Shown: positions 1 to 10,813, numbered from the stretch's first letter. The stretch: 64,000 bases of DNA from Nordella sp. HKS 07 (GCF_011046735.1 NZ_CP049258.1:372001-436000), one strand, 5' to 3'. Notes: a model not told the origin generated them from the sequence alone. Translations and numbers: made by a program.

Positions 1-97
1 CTCCTTGGCGCCCTTTGCCTGGTTATCGCCAAGCCAACCCACCGGGCCTATCTTGCCATCATAACGCCGCTGCCTCTCTTCGCATGACAGCTGCAAT
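1..97. other. Window edge, no gene recognised
   Basis: These bases lie downstream of the minus-strand sugar permease gene. I see no credible reading frame or clear hairpin. Any terminator of the sugar transporter operon may lie beyond the window. Confidence 0.4.
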
Positions 98-943
98 TCA
101 TTTCGAACCAAACGAAAAGCCTTCGACGATCTTGTCCTGCGCGAACACGAATATAACAATCAGCGGAATTGCTGAAAGCAAAATGCCCGCTGCCATCGCT
201 GGCCAATTGGTTGCATACTGAGCCACAAAGCTTGCAGCTAAGCCCGGGGGCAAAGTGAACAACTTCTGGCTCGGCAAGAGGAATGCCGCGAGCAAATACT
301 CATTCCAAAGATTGAATGTATTGAAGACCGCGACTACAACAATGCCCGGCCTCGTGAGAGGGATAATGACATGCCAGATCACCAATAACGTGTTGCAGCC
401 ATCGATCCGAGCCGCATCTTCGATTTCGGTGGGAATTGACCGGAAATAGCTTCTCAACACTAAGATTGATATCCCGAGACTGGCAGCAGTATAGGCGAGA
501 ATGAGCGAGAGGAGCGTCCCCCCGAGACCGGTATTCGCAAGCAGCACGTAAAGGGGCAGCAGGATCAGGAAGAGCGGGATAACTTCACCAAACAGATACG
601 CAACAAAAAGCAGGCGATTTCCCGCAAAATCAAGCCGCGCAAGCGCGTAAGCAGCAAGAGTCGACAATACGAGAATGATGAACACTGAGCTGGAGGTTAC
701 GAGCAAGCTGTTCCACGCAAAGCGAAGGAATTCAGAGTTGGTGAGGATGAATAGATAATTGTCAAATCTGAGCGAAGTCGGAACGCCGAATGGAGAAGCT
801 GCGTACTCGCTTTTGCTCTTCACGGAGACAGAGAAAAGCCAAATGACCGGCCCGATGGTCATCAGCGCAAGCGCAATCGTGAACGCGACACTCCCGATAC
901 GGCCAGCGATCGGGAACCTGCTAGCCGTGACTGCTCGGCTCAT
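98..943 (-). CDS. Carbohydrate ABC transporter permease, MalG/UgpE type
   Basis: Inner-membrane permease subunit of a CUT1-family sugar importer. The 281-residue product has about six hydrophobic segments, the first near residues 18-40 and the last near 250-270. The conserved cytoplasmic EAA loop that docks on the ATPase begins at E173 (EIEDAARIDG) and ends near P199, as in MalG-like subunits. The ATG at 943 overlaps the end of the upstream permease gene by four bases, so both are translated from one message after the binding-protein gene. No ATPase gene lies next to it in the window; CUT1 systems often share an MsmK/UgpC-type ATPase encoded elsewhere, or it lies outside. The substrate cannot be read from sequence. 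Confidence 0.92.
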   Translation of the reverse strand: MSRAVTASRFPIAGRIGSVAFTIALALMTIGPVIWLFSVSVKSKSEYAASPFGVPTSLRFDNYLFILTNSEFLRFAWNSLLVTSSSVFIILVLSTLAAYALARLDFAGNRLLFVAYLFGEVIPLFLILLPLYVLLANTGLGGTLLSLILAYTAASLGISILVLRSYFRSIPTEIEDAARIDGCNTLLVIWHVIIPLTRPGIVVVAVFNTFNLWNEYLLAAFLLPSQKLFTLPPGLAASFVAQYATNWPAMAAGILLSAIPLIVIFVFAQDKIVEGFSFGSK

Positions 944-1854
944 GCGTATTCGAGCCTAGTTCGCGCAATTCGCACGATGGGCCAAATAACGATCGACAGC
1001 ACGACGGCAAGAATCACGACGGTGATTGCACTCGCAAGACCGAACCGTCCGGCTCGAAATCCCATTTCAATGGCGTAAAGACCGAGCAACTCGGTGCTAC
1101 CGGCTGGCCCTCCGTTCGTAAGGATAGATACAAAGCCGAGCACGTGGCCGAACGATCCGGCAATGACGAGCACAAATGATACCAAAAACTGCTCTCGCAA
1201 AAGGGGAAGCGTTACATGAATTAGCTCGTCACGAAGGCGGTTCGTACTCAATCTGAGGACCTCGTAGTATTCTCGAGGAATCCCAGACATCCCGGCCATG
1301 AAAATTAAAGTGTGTAGACCGAAATAGTACCAGTTGGTAGCGAAAATCACGGCACCCAAGGCTGTGTAAGATGAGCCGAGCCAGGCGATTTTTACGTCTA
1401 TCGGCAGGATGAAAGTGAGAGCGTTGTTCAGGAGGCCTCTCGTCGGATGGTAGATCATAAGCCATAGCAGGCTGGCTGCACCGATTGACAAAACTTGCGG
1501 AAACAACACAAGCGAGCGTAGCAATTTCGTTTGGTGACGGCGCTTAAAGAGAATCAGGGCCACAAAAAATGCGAGGGGTACTTGAGTAATCAAAGTGAAA
1601 CCGGCCAGAGCCACGTTGATCCAAAACGCGTGCCAAAATCGCGCGGAATGTAAAAGCTCTCGGAAATTTTGTAGTCCTATGAAGGTTGGATCGGTAAGGC
1701 CGTTCCAATCGCGGACAGAAAACCACAGGCTTATTGCCGCCGGAAGCAGAAAGAAAAAGGCGAGGACACCAAGCGCCGGCAGATTCAAAAGCGCGGCCGC
1801 AACAAATTGCTGCCTTCCAAGGTCCCTCCCGCGACCGGTTCCTAAACCAATCAA
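940..1854 (-). CDS. Sugar ABC transporter permease, MalF/UgpA type
   Basis: Partner permease of the CUT1 importer, about 304 residues. The N-terminus is hydrophobic (roughly residues 22-45), with further membrane spans and an EAA-like loop EYYEVLRLST followed by LPLLRE. The start is uncertain: the frame opens with TTG at 1854, which overlaps the TGA of the binding-protein gene, and no nearby in-frame ATG keeps the first membrane segment. A coupled TTG start is my best reading. It sits between the binding-protein gene and the second permease with four-base overlaps on both sides, the usual order for these operons. Confidence 0.88.
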   Translation of the reverse strand: MIGLGTGRGRDLGRQQFVAAALLNLPALGVLAFFFLLPAAISLWFSVRDWNGLTDPTFIGLQNFRELLHSARFWHAFWINVALAGFTLITQVPLAFFVALILFKRRHQTKLLRSLVLFPQVLSIGAASLLWLMIYHPTRGLLNNALTFILPIDVKIAWLGSSYTALGAVIFATNWYYFGLHTLIFMAGMSGIPREYYEVLRLSTNRLRDELIHVTLPLLREQFLVSFVLVIAGSFGHVLGFVSILTNGGPAGSTELLGLYAIEMGFRAGRFGLASAITVVILAVVLSIVIWPIVRIARTRLEYA

Positions 1855-3164
1855 GGACGAGCGGCTTTCTCGATCCGCGCGGCGGCCTCCTCAGGCGTCA
1901 CACTAAGCTCGCCAAGTGGTTGCGACAGGTTCAGCATTTCCTCCGCCGGAGCCGGCGGAAGCGCCCAATCCCACCACTGATATGTGTGCTTTGCCTTCGC
2001 AAGTTGCTCTGCGAGGCGGGCAATCTTCGCGTTGGCCTTGCCAGATTTGACAACATCTTCAAGCACCCCGTTGATGGTGGAAATACTATCGGTCTCAATC
2101 ATAAATTGGCGCGCGATACCTGGTGAGCTGAACCCAGAAAGGAATTCCCCGACTTCTTTAGGGTGTTTTGTGGAACTCGATACGAAAAGCGCATCGACAC
2201 CTGCCATCATGTCGCCCTGGCTGTCCGGATCACCGCCCTCAATGCTTGGGAAGTCAAATAGGTCGTATTCGAACCCCGATGGAGCCTGCTCTCCAGTAAT
2301 GGAAACAGCCCATGGGCCCATGTAGATCATGGCAGCATTTCCTTGGCTGAATTGCGAATAAATCTCAGATTCGGCCATTCCATTGAAACCAGTACCGAAC
2401 GCAGATCGCTTGACAAGGTCCTGAAGAAAGTGTCCCGCCTTGACAAAGCTCTGATCTTTGAAAGATCCGCCATTCTGGCCAAAAATCGCGTCACTGAGTG
2501 CCTTGGTTCCGCCGTAGCGGTTTTGCGCCGCCCAATAGAAAAACATAAAAGGCCATTTTGCCGAGTTCGCCATCGCTATGGGTTGAATGTTGGCCGCGAG
2601 GAGGCGGTCAACAGCTGCATTGAACTCCGTGAGCGTTGGACGGCCTGGGTCAGACCAAGAACTGGGATCCACGCCCGCCTTCGCGAATAGGGCTTTGTTG
2701 TAGTAGAAACCACTCGGGGCGAGGTAGAGCGGTATGCAGATCATTTCGTCGCCATCGCCGCACGCGGACCTACCGCCCTTGGTGTAGTCAGAAACCGGGA
2801 GAATATCGTTGAGGCCGCGAATCTTTCCTTGGCGATGATTGATCGTCGTAAACTCGCCAGGATTGAAAAACCAAATGTCCGGCTCGGTGCCCGCAAGGAG
2901 AGCGGCGCGGACTTTGGTTTTCATAGTCTCCGTATCGAATTCCTCATAATTGATGTGGATGTCGGGGTGCGACTTTGTGAACTCGTCGACATAGTTCTTC
3001 CAGAACTTCGTATAGGATTCTGAGACCGGGTTGTTCCACATGACAATATCGATTGGATCCGCTTTCGAAACTGCCGGTTCGCGCGCGATCGCAAGCAATA
3101 CGGTCACAGCCACTACTATAGCCTTCGTTGTGGCCCACAGGATGCTATTTCGATCAAGTCTCAT
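1851..3164 (-). CDS. Extracellular sugar-binding protein, SBP family 1
   Basis: Periplasmic receptor of the sugar ABC importer, 437 residues, a normal length for SBP_bac_1. The N-terminus has a Sec-type signal (about residues 1-35: Arg, a hydrophobic VVAVTVLLAIA stretch, then a likely cut before ADPIDIVMWNN). The mature part shows family hallmarks: the early VMWNN strand, LAGTEPDIWFF, and a PLYLAPSGFYYNK segment. The ATG at 3164 is preceded by a perfect AGGAGG five bases upstream, which fixes the start. It is the first gene of the three-gene minus-strand operon and is divergent from the Gfo/Idh gene. Codon use is less G/C-biased than in most of the window, as in its neighbours. Confidence 0.93.
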   Translation of the reverse strand: MRLDRNSILWATTKAIVVAVTVLLAIAREPAVSKADPIDIVMWNNPVSESYTKFWKNYVDEFTKSHPDIHINYEEFDTETMKTKVRAALLAGTEPDIWFFNPGEFTTINHRQGKIRGLNDILPVSDYTKGGRSACGDGDEMICIPLYLAPSGFYYNKALFAKAGVDPSSWSDPGRPTLTEFNAAVDRLLAANIQPIAMANSAKWPFMFFYWAAQNRYGGTKALSDAIFGQNGGSFKDQSFVKAGHFLQDLVKRSAFGTGFNGMAESEIYSQFSQGNAAMIYMGPWAVSITGEQAPSGFEYDLFDFPSIEGGDPDSQGDMMAGVDALFVSSSTKHPKEVGEFLSGFSSPGIARQFMIETDSISTINGVLEDVVKSGKANAKIARLAEQLAKAKHTYQWWDWALPPAPAEEMLNLSQPLGELSVTPEEAAARIEKAARP

Positions 3165-3573
3165 CGATTCCTCCTGAGCTCGTGATTGTCCTTACACAGA
3201 TTAGGAGTGGCAATCGGTTGTTGCCCCCAATATCGACGGACTTCAATCTACCATCCGAACACTCTCGAATTCAATGGAGTCCCCCCGGACCCATTTTTAG
3301 ATGGATAACGGTCATTCTGGCGACTGACCTGAGCCCCGCAAACTGGTCCGAAAGGGGGGGCAGGTCACTTGAGAAGGGGGTGGACGATGGGGAAGGGCCG
3401 GTTCAAGAGCAGCTCACCGGCATATTGCGTGAAGGCAGCGGCGGGGGTGTGAGGTGCTAGGAGCCGCACGGGACGTAACTGCGAAATATCACGCAACCGG
3501 TGACGGATATTAGTCCTTTTCTCTCCAGTGCACTCATGCCAGTGTATATGATCGATTAGTATGGGATAACGGA
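3165..3573. promoter_or_regulatory. Divergent intergenic region, sugar transporter / oxidoreductase
   Basis: About 400 bases separate two divergent transcription units, so promoters for both should lie here. No convincing gene is present. I could not pick a clear sigma-70 pair or operator by eye, and no regulator gene adjoins it. The extent is taken simply from the flanking start codons. Confidence 0.5.
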
Positions 3574-4686
3574 ATGCGACCCGTCGGAATCGGTTTTATC
3601 GGCTGTGGCAATATCAGTTCGGCTTACCTTTCTGCGTCGAAAAATTTCCCTGTTCTGGATATACGTGCTGTCGCCGACATCGACCCCGCAGTCGCAAAAG
3701 CCCGTGGAGATCAATTCGGCGTTCCGGCCAAAAGCGTTTATGATCTTCTTCACAATGACGATATCGAAATCGTAATTAATCTCACCATACCCAAAGCGCA
3801 TGTCGGAGTAGGTCTTCAGGCCATCGCTGCTGGAAAGCATGTTTACTCGGAGAAGCCCCTCGGAATCACGGTCGCTGAAGCCTCTCGCCTGATCGATTTG
3901 GCGACAGCAAAGGGACTTCGGGTCGGCTGTGCGCCGGACACATTTCTTGGTGGCGCACAGCAAACCTGCCGCAAGCTTGTCGACCATGGCGCTATCGGCC
4001 AAGTCATAGCCGGAACGGCATTCTTCATGTGCCCGGGCCACGAGGAATGGCATCCAAACCCCGCCTTTTACTATGCTGTTGGGGGTGGGCCGGTACTCGA
4101 TATGGCGCCCTACTACATTACGAGCCTGGTCAATCTTTTGGGTCCAATCAATCGAGTCACTGCGATTGCGTCACGGACGCGAAACGAGCGAACAGTAAAA
4201 AGTGAACCGCTGAAGGGCACTAGAATTCCGGTGGAGATTCAAACTCATGTTGCGGGGATTCTAGAATTTGCGACGGGGGCCATAGTTACCCTGGCGATGA
4301 GTTTTGACGTCGTGTCCCACGGTCATCGGCATATCGAACTATATGGAAGCGATGGCTCACTGAGCGTTCCCGATCCCAATACATTCGGAGGCCAAATAGA
4401 AATTTCCACCGGGTCGGGTAAGTGGTCCCCAGTTGCTACCGAACATGCGTATTCGGATGCAAACTATCGAATACTTGGGGTTGCCGACATGGCGCATGCC
4501 ATTCGATCGGATCACCCCCACCGTGCCAGTGGTGAACTCGCGTTCCACGTTCTTGAGGTGATGGAAGCATTGCAGCATTCGTCTGACCGCGGTATGCACA
4601 TCATGATTGAAAGCCGACCACTAAGACCGGAAGCGATGCCCATAAGTCCTGAACTTGGAGTAATTGGGAGAAAGCCAAATGCGTGA
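3574..4686 (+). CDS. Gfo/Idh/MocA family NAD(P)-dependent oxidoreductase
   Basis: Probable sugar or inositol dehydrogenase, 370 residues. The Rossmann dinucleotide site is at residues 7-13 (GFIGCGN) and the family signature EKP is at 93-95 with the conserved Lys94. The segment GGGPVLDMAPYY (170-181) corresponds to the catalytic GG..D...H region; Asp176 is present, but the position usually held by His is Tyr here, which may affect chemistry. It is divergent from a sugar ABC transporter and its stop overlaps the ThuA-like gene. The simplest reading is oxidation of the imported sugar or polyol in the cytoplasm. The exact substrate is unknown. Confidence 0.9.
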   Translation: MRPVGIGFIGCGNISSAYLSASKNFPVLDIRAVADIDPAVAKARGDQFGVPAKSVYDLLHNDDIEIVINLTIPKAHVGVGLQAIAAGKHVYSEKPLGITVAEASRLIDLATAKGLRVGCAPDTFLGGAQQTCRKLVDHGAIGQVIAGTAFFMCPGHEEWHPNPAFYYAVGGGPVLDMAPYYITSLVNLLGPINRVTAIASRTRNERTVKSEPLKGTRIPVEIQTHVAGILEFATGAIVTLAMSFDVVSHGHRHIELYGSDGSLSVPDPNTFGGQIEISTGSGKWSPVATEHAYSDANYRILGVADMAHAIRSDHPHRASGELAFHVLEVMEALQHSSDRGMHIMIESRPLRPEAMPISPELGVIGRKPNA

Positions 4687-5335
4687 AGTCATGATCGTAT
4701 GGGGTGGATGGCCTGGTCACGAACCGGAAACATGCGCTCGCATTATCAAAGAGATGCTCGAAGAAGAGGATATGAAGGTACGCCTGGAGTCCTCCACCGA
4801 AGCCTTTGCGGATCCGGCAATCTCGAAACTCAGTCTGATAGTACCAATCTATACGCAGTCAAAGATTGAGAAGAAGGAGGTTGATAATCTAAGCAAGGCG
4901 GTAGAAGGCGGAGTAGGCCTTGGTGGCTATCACGGCGGGATGGGTGACGCCTTCCGCGAAGCGGTCGACTATCAATTCATGTGCGGAGGACAGTGGGTGT
5001 GCCATCCGGGCGATCCAAAAAACGACTACAATGTCGACTATACAGTCAATATTACAAAGCCCAATGATCCGATCATGAAGGGTATAAAGGATTTTCCATA
5101 TCGGTCCGAACAGTATTATTTGCACGTCGATCCTTCGATCGAGGTACTCGCCACCACGACGTTCTCCGGCCAATACGCACCCTGGACCAAAGGCGTCGTG
5201 ATGCCAGTGGTGTGGAAGCATCGTCATGGTCAGGGGCGAGTGTTTTACTCTTCCCTGGGTCATGCAAGTAAAGAGTTTCAAGTTCCTGAAATGCGTACGA
5301 TTTTGAAACGCGGGCTTCTTTGGGCTGCTCGCTGA
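4679..5335 (+). CDS. ThuA-like domain protein
   Basis: Member of the ThuA (trehalose utilisation) family with a glutamine-amidotransferase-like fold, 218 residues when started at the ATG at 4679. That start has GGGAG nine bases upstream and overlaps the preceding stop by eight bases; a TTG fifteen bases earlier is possible but less likely. Family-typical stretches are visible: the opening VMIVWGGWPGHEPE, GGVGLGGYHGGMGDAF near residues 83-98, YYLHVDP, and the closing GRVFYSSLGH. ThuA proteins are repeatedly linked to sugar ABC transporters and Gfo/Idh enzymes, as here; ThuA/ThuB are implicated in conversion of trehalose/maltitol to 3-keto derivatives. Precise activity is unproven. Confidence 0.9.
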   Translation: MREVMIVWGGWPGHEPETCARIIKEMLEEEDMKVRLESSTEAFADPAISKLSLIVPIYTQSKIEKKEVDNLSKAVEGGVGLGGYHGGMGDAFREAVDYQFMCGGQWVCHPGDPKNDYNVDYTVNITKPNDPIMKGIKDFPYRSEQYYLHVDPSIEVLATTTFSGQYAPWTKGVVMPVVWKHRHGQGRVFYSSLGHASKEFQVPEMRTILKRGLLWAAR

Positions 5336-5747
5336 GCATCATCGGCGGGCCGTCGACCGATATTTCCCGCAAGTATTTCACGCCACTCGTTGCCAAGATC
5401 AAAGCCCACCCCGGGCGTTCACTCAATTCTTCGGCAAGGTTATTCCAACCCAGATCGCCGAGGCGGGGATCAGTCTATAATTGTCGAGATCGTCCAGTTT
5501 TCTGATCTCCCTCGCGCTGATGATACCGTGTCTGAACTCGGCTACCTGACGGATATTCGGCAAGTGATCTCTGCTGGGGTGTGAACTCAGCGTGCCCGAA
5601 CTGCCGTCAAGCGTGAGATCGGCCTGGAGGGCCTCAGAGAATATTCTCGAGTAGCGGCACATACTGCGCAACGCCGTCTCGAGTGTGTCAGAAGCGATGC
5701 CCAGATAGGCCAATACATCGAATTAACCACGGATGGCGATGACTTTA
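5336..5747 (+). pseudogene. Decayed phage-derived gene fragment
   Basis: No intact gene is present. Reading the plus strand, one frame gives RAFTQFFGKVIPTQIA (about 5411-5470) and another, after a one-base shift near 5470, gives DQSIIVEIVQFSDL (to about 5513). Joined, these match the C-terminal part of the phage-type protein encoded at about 48.96-49.09 kb (RAFAQLLGRVIPTQL and DQPIIVEIVQFGDL). The fragment is therefore a frameshifted copy of the same family. The remainder up to 5747 shows no recognisable product on either strand. It sits at the junction between the A/T-richer sugar locus and ordinary G+C-rich sequence. Confidence 0.6.
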
Positions 5748-5871
5748 CCCTCATGCTGAGGTGCGACTCCGGCCTTGAGCCGGGGGAGCCTCGAAGCATT
5801 ATCCAGGCACAAAAGTCTTGCCGCTTACCACCCTTCGAGGCCCGCCTTCGGCAGGCGCCTCAGGGTGAGGG
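5748..5871. repeat. Dispersed composite palindromic repeat, copy 1
   Basis: Two palindromic units lie side by side: one with CTCCGGCCTTGAGCCGGGGG, the other with GCCCGCCTTCGGCAGGCGCC, bounded by CCTCATGCTGAG and CTCAGGGTGAGGG. The same composite occurs at 19781-19904 in opposite orientation. Short elements with a CTGAGG border and a strong G+C stem are common between genes in Rhizobiales. It lies in the gap after the phage fragment and before the ygiQ-like gene, so it may also end transcription. Confidence 0.75.
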
Positions 5872-5925
5872 TGGTGGGCAGCGAACCCATCAGACCGCGT
5901 GACCCGCGCTCACGCATTCACACGT

Positions 5926-7944
<2,019 letters not shown>

Positions 7945-8017
7945 GGCGCCCACTCATAGGACCCCACCGCCGGGAACTCAACCGGCGGCGCCAAAATTGC
8001 GATTTTGATCATATTTA

Positions 8018-8047
8018 TCAGCTCAGGTCGAAACCGACCTGAGCTGA
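8018..8047 (-). terminator. Hairpin after the family 3 binding-protein gene
   Basis: A 13-base-pair perfect stem (TCAGCTCAGGTCG and its complement) with a four-base loop lies just past the stop of the binding-protein gene. On the minus strand it is followed by TAAATAT rather than a clean T-run, so it is a probable but not textbook intrinsic terminator. Confidence 0.55.
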
Positions 8048-8054
8048 CCGTGAT

Positions 8055-8897
8055 CTAGGGCTTGAAGTAAGGTATACTGGCGGGATCCCTGCCCCATGCC
8101 GAGGCCAGATATTTGGCGGCAAGCTTCTTCAGCGTGCCGTCGTCGATCATCGCCTGCATGATCTTGTCCAGTGTCTTGTTGTTTGCGTTGCCCTTGGGGT
8201 AGAGGGCCCCGTAGATTTCGCCGGTCTTGTATTGTCCCACGACCTTGGTTTTTCCGGCGCTGCCCGCTTCGGCGGAAAGCGTGATCGAGGTGTCAGTCAG
8301 GACCGCCTGTATGTCCTCATCGCTGAGCGCCTTGAGCAGATCGGCGCGCTCGGCATAGACACTGTAGTCGGTCACTTTCAGGACATCGAGCGCGAAGGCC
8401 GCACCGGTCGTGCCCTGCTGGATTCCGACTGTGACCTTCTTGATCGACTTCCGGTCGACTGGCGCGTCGGTCCGCGTCAGCACCCCTATGTCCGAGTTGA
8501 AATAGGGAACGGAGAAGTCGACGACCTTCTTGCGCGCCTTGGTGATCGAGATCTCGGACAGCGCCAGGTCGAAGTCCTTGACCTCCCCCTGGACGAGCGG
8601 CACGAATTCGACCGGCACCACCTTGAGTTTGTCATAGCCGGCGCGCCAAGCGATTTCGGCCGCCATGCAATATTCCATGCCGTCCTTGATCGTGTCCGCG
8701 GTATCGCCGTTCCACCAGACCGGCGCCGGCAGCGAGACCGCCACTGTCAGCTGTCCGGGAACCGCCGGCGCGGCAAGTGGGATCGAGCCCTTGGCGCCTG
8801 TCACTTCGCAGTTGCCGATTTTATCGGCGGCAGAGGCGGTTGCCGCCAGAGCGCAGAGCGCGAGCCCGGCCAGTAGAAGACGTGTCGCCTGAATCAT
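8055..8897 (-). CDS. ABC-type amino-acid-like substrate-binding protein, SBP family 3
   Basis: Periplasmic binding protein of the SBP_bac_3 type, about 280 residues. I choose the ATG at 8897 because AGGAG lies ten bases upstream and it gives a compact Sec signal (MIQATRLLLAGLALCALAA, cut after TASA). An upstream ATG at 8927 that overlaps the ompA-like stop as TAATG would add ten residues. Family features include DFDLALSEISITKARKKVVD, with the typical FSVPYF block following, and IQQGTTGAAFALDVL. No permease or ATPase gene accompanies it, so it is an orphan receptor or senses a ligand in the periplasm. It is co-transcribed with the preceding OmpA-domain gene. Confidence 0.88.
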   Translation of the reverse strand: MIQATRLLLAGLALCALAATASAADKIGNCEVTGAKGSIPLAAPAVPGQLTVAVSLPAPVWWNGDTADTIKDGMEYCMAAEIAWRAGYDKLKVVPVEFVPLVQGEVKDFDLALSEISITKARKKVVDFSVPYFNSDIGVLTRTDAPVDRKSIKKVTVGIQQGTTGAAFALDVLKVTDYSVYAERADLLKALSDEDIQAVLTDTSITLSAEAGSAGKTKVVGQYKTGEIYGALYPKGNANNKTLDKIMQAMIDDGTLKKLAAKYLASAWGRDPASIPYFKP

Positions 8898-8926
8898 GTT
8901 CGATGAACTCCTCATAGGACTCGGCA

Positions 8927-9967
8927 TTATCGGTCGGTACGCTCAAGGACGACGCGGCGGTTGAGGGCGCGTCCCTGCAAGGTATTGTTTGTCGCGACAG
9001 GCTGGCCGGCGCCTGCTCCCGCGGTGCTCAGACGGCCAGGATCGACGCCGAGCTTCACCAGCCTAGCCTTCACGGATTCTGCCCGGGCCTTGGAGAGCTT
9101 CAGATTATATGACTTGTCGCCGATCGAATCCGTGTGCCCGGTGATCGACAGCGTCCACAGCGGATTATTGCGGAGCGCAATGGCGATCTGCTTCAAGAGC
9201 GGAAGCGAGGAGTTCTGGACGCTTGCCTTGTCGAAATCGAAGTGAATGCCGTAGGTGGTATAGGCCTTGCGGGCCGCAAGCGCCTGCTCCATTTTGGCCC
9301 GCTCATCCGCCGAAGGCGTCACCAGGACATAGCGTTCGCTGCGCGGCGTCTTCTCTCCTTTGAACTGGACACTGTATTGCAGCAGCATCGGATTGTTTTT
9401 GTTGTCGAGGAAATAGAAATCGCCGACGGCGCTTTGCCGCCCATCCTGGAATCTGCCGTTGGCATGGATCACCGGCACATCCACCGGGTTGCCGTCGAGA
9501 TTGACGGACATCTTGCTTTTTTCAACCAGTGTGAACGTCCCGGGCATGGTCGCCATGGCCGCGTTGTACATGAGGTTAGAGGAGGCCTGCCCGCTCGAGC
9601 GCTGCTCCTCGAGCACCGCCGCCGAAGTGCCGAGTGTAGTTGTGCCGGACATGACCAGAGGCATCTTCGCACTGTAGCCCAGGACGAGAGTGCGCCCGTT
9701 CATCCGGTCGGAGACGAAGATCCGCCGCACCGCAACTGTCCCGCGCGAGCTGGAATAGTTGATGTCGAAGGATTGGGGCCCGACATTGGCGAAGCGCATC
9801 CACGATTCCGCATCGGGCCCGTAGGCATTGGCCCAGGCGGTGGTGACCGTGGCTCCCTCATGCGGCATGAAGGCGCCGAGGCCTTCCTGGGCGGTCGCCG
9901 TGCCATATGCGCAGATCAAGGCGATGACCCCGAGCAGCGCGTGCCGGGCGTGGTGAATTAGCCTCAT
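8927..9967 (-). CDS. OmpA-domain cell-envelope protein
   Basis: 346 residues from the ATG at 9967, which has AGAAGG six bases upstream; the frame is open to 10162 but that extension lacks a signal. Residues 1-26 form a Sec signal ending in TATAQ. Residues about 30-235 are a domain I do not recognise. The C-terminal 110 residues are a clear OmpA/MotB peptidoglycan-binding domain: FDFDKASV (243-250), GHTDSIGDKSYNLKLSKARA (277-296) with the diaminopimelate-binding Asp280 and Arg295, and ALNRRV near 334-339. It probably anchors an envelope protein to peptidoglycan. The next gene begins at its stop (TAATG), implying coupling to a solute-binding protein. Confidence 0.9.
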   Translation of the reverse strand: MRLIHHARHALLGVIALICAYGTATAQEGLGAFMPHEGATVTTAWANAYGPDAESWMRFANVGPQSFDINYSSSRGTVAVRRIFVSDRMNGRTLVLGYSAKMPLVMSGTTTLGTSAAVLEEQRSSGQASSNLMYNAAMATMPGTFTLVEKSKMSVNLDGNPVDVPVIHANGRFQDGRQSAVGDFYFLDNKNNPMLLQYSVQFKGEKTPRSERYVLVTPSADERAKMEQALAARKAYTTYGIHFDFDKASVQNSSLPLLKQIAIALRNNPLWTLSITGHTDSIGDKSYNLKLSKARAESVKARLVKLGVDPGRLSTAGAGAGQPVATNNTLQGRALNRRVVLERTDR

Positions 9968-10369
9968 CAGTTGCCTTCTCTCAAAAGTGTTTCGGACGAA
10001 GGGATACCCCTGCAGGCACTCCAGCGCGTGGCGAGCAAAAGTTCTTGTCATTCCGCGCCAAAATCGCAAACCTATGACATTTATTCTCAGGTCCGGGGAC
10101 CTGAGGACAATTAAGCATAGGCATACTGGCTGACGGACTTCTATTGGACCATGGCCCCACATCGCAGAGCAAGCTCGGCAAGAAGCCGATTTGGAACAAA
10201 TCGAAAGCTCGTGAATTTCCTATCGCCTGCGCATAGCAGGCTCGACCAGGCCCGCCAGGAGCGCGCCCCAACCCCCAGCTCCGGCGGGCCACTCATTTCC
10301 ATGTCGTCTTGGGGGAGCACACGGAACGCGCGGACGTTGCAGTCCCTGCAACCGGCGGCACGACTCCGA
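9968..10369. promoter_or_regulatory. Intergenic region upstream of the OmpA-domain gene
   Basis: No gene is evident in these 400 bases. They contain a short perfect palindrome, CTCAGGTCC/GGACCTGAG at 10086-10105, in an A/T-richer patch about 120 bases upstream of the ompA-like start. This could be an operator or the end of an earlier transcript. The OmpA-domain gene promoter should lie here. Confidence 0.45.
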
Positions 10370-10813
10370 TTAGCGCGATGAGTAGTGTTCGATCCAGGCG
10401 AGCACCACCAGAAGCACTACCGCAATGACGAGGCCCACCGCCACAACCCGCCATGCCGCAAAAGCGCAGGCGATGCCCAGCGCCGCCGTGACCCAGACGC
10501 TGGCCGCGGTGGTTATTCCTTCCACGCGTTGCGCCTGAGGGTCGCGCAGAATGACGCCGGCGCCGATGAAGCCCACACCGGCCATAACTCCCTGAATCAC
10601 GCCTTGCACGACGCGGCTCAGCGCGTCGGGATGAAGATGCATGTCACCCATCTCGATCGACGCGAGCGCGATCACTGCCGCTCCCAGTGCGACCAATCCC
10701 AGCGTGCGCATCCCGATCGGTTTGTTGTTGAGGTCGCGATTGATCCCGATAACCACGCCGACCGCGGTCGCGCTACCCAACCGGAGGATGACTTCCAGAA
10801 AATGCGGGTCCAT
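10370..10813 (-). CDS. MgtC/SapB family membrane protein
   Basis: 147-residue inner-membrane protein of the MgtC/SapB family, the length of the core membrane domain without the C-terminal ACT-like extension of Salmonella MgtC. About four to five hydrophobic spans are visible. Hallmarks are GVVIGINRDLNNKPIGMRTL (about 19-38) with the conserved Arg-Asp after the first span, GVGFIGAGVILR (about 79-90) and GITTAASVWVTAALG. Family members are linked to growth in low magnesium and to modulation of the F-type ATP synthase or membrane potential. It appears monocistronic. The role in this organism is inferred from family only. Confidence 0.92.
   Translation of the reverse strand: MDPHFLEVILRLGSATAVGVVIGINRDLNNKPIGMRTLGLVALGAAVIALASIEMGDMHLHPDALSRVVQGVIQGVMAGVGFIGAGVILRDPQAQRVEGITTAASVWVTAALGIACAFAAWRVVAVGLVIAVVLLVVLAWIEHYSSR

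Noticed and set aside
5748-5871. CRISPR-like interpretation of the palindromic repeats
   Set aside because: Only two units per site, mirrored rather than direct, no regular spacers and no cas genes in the window.
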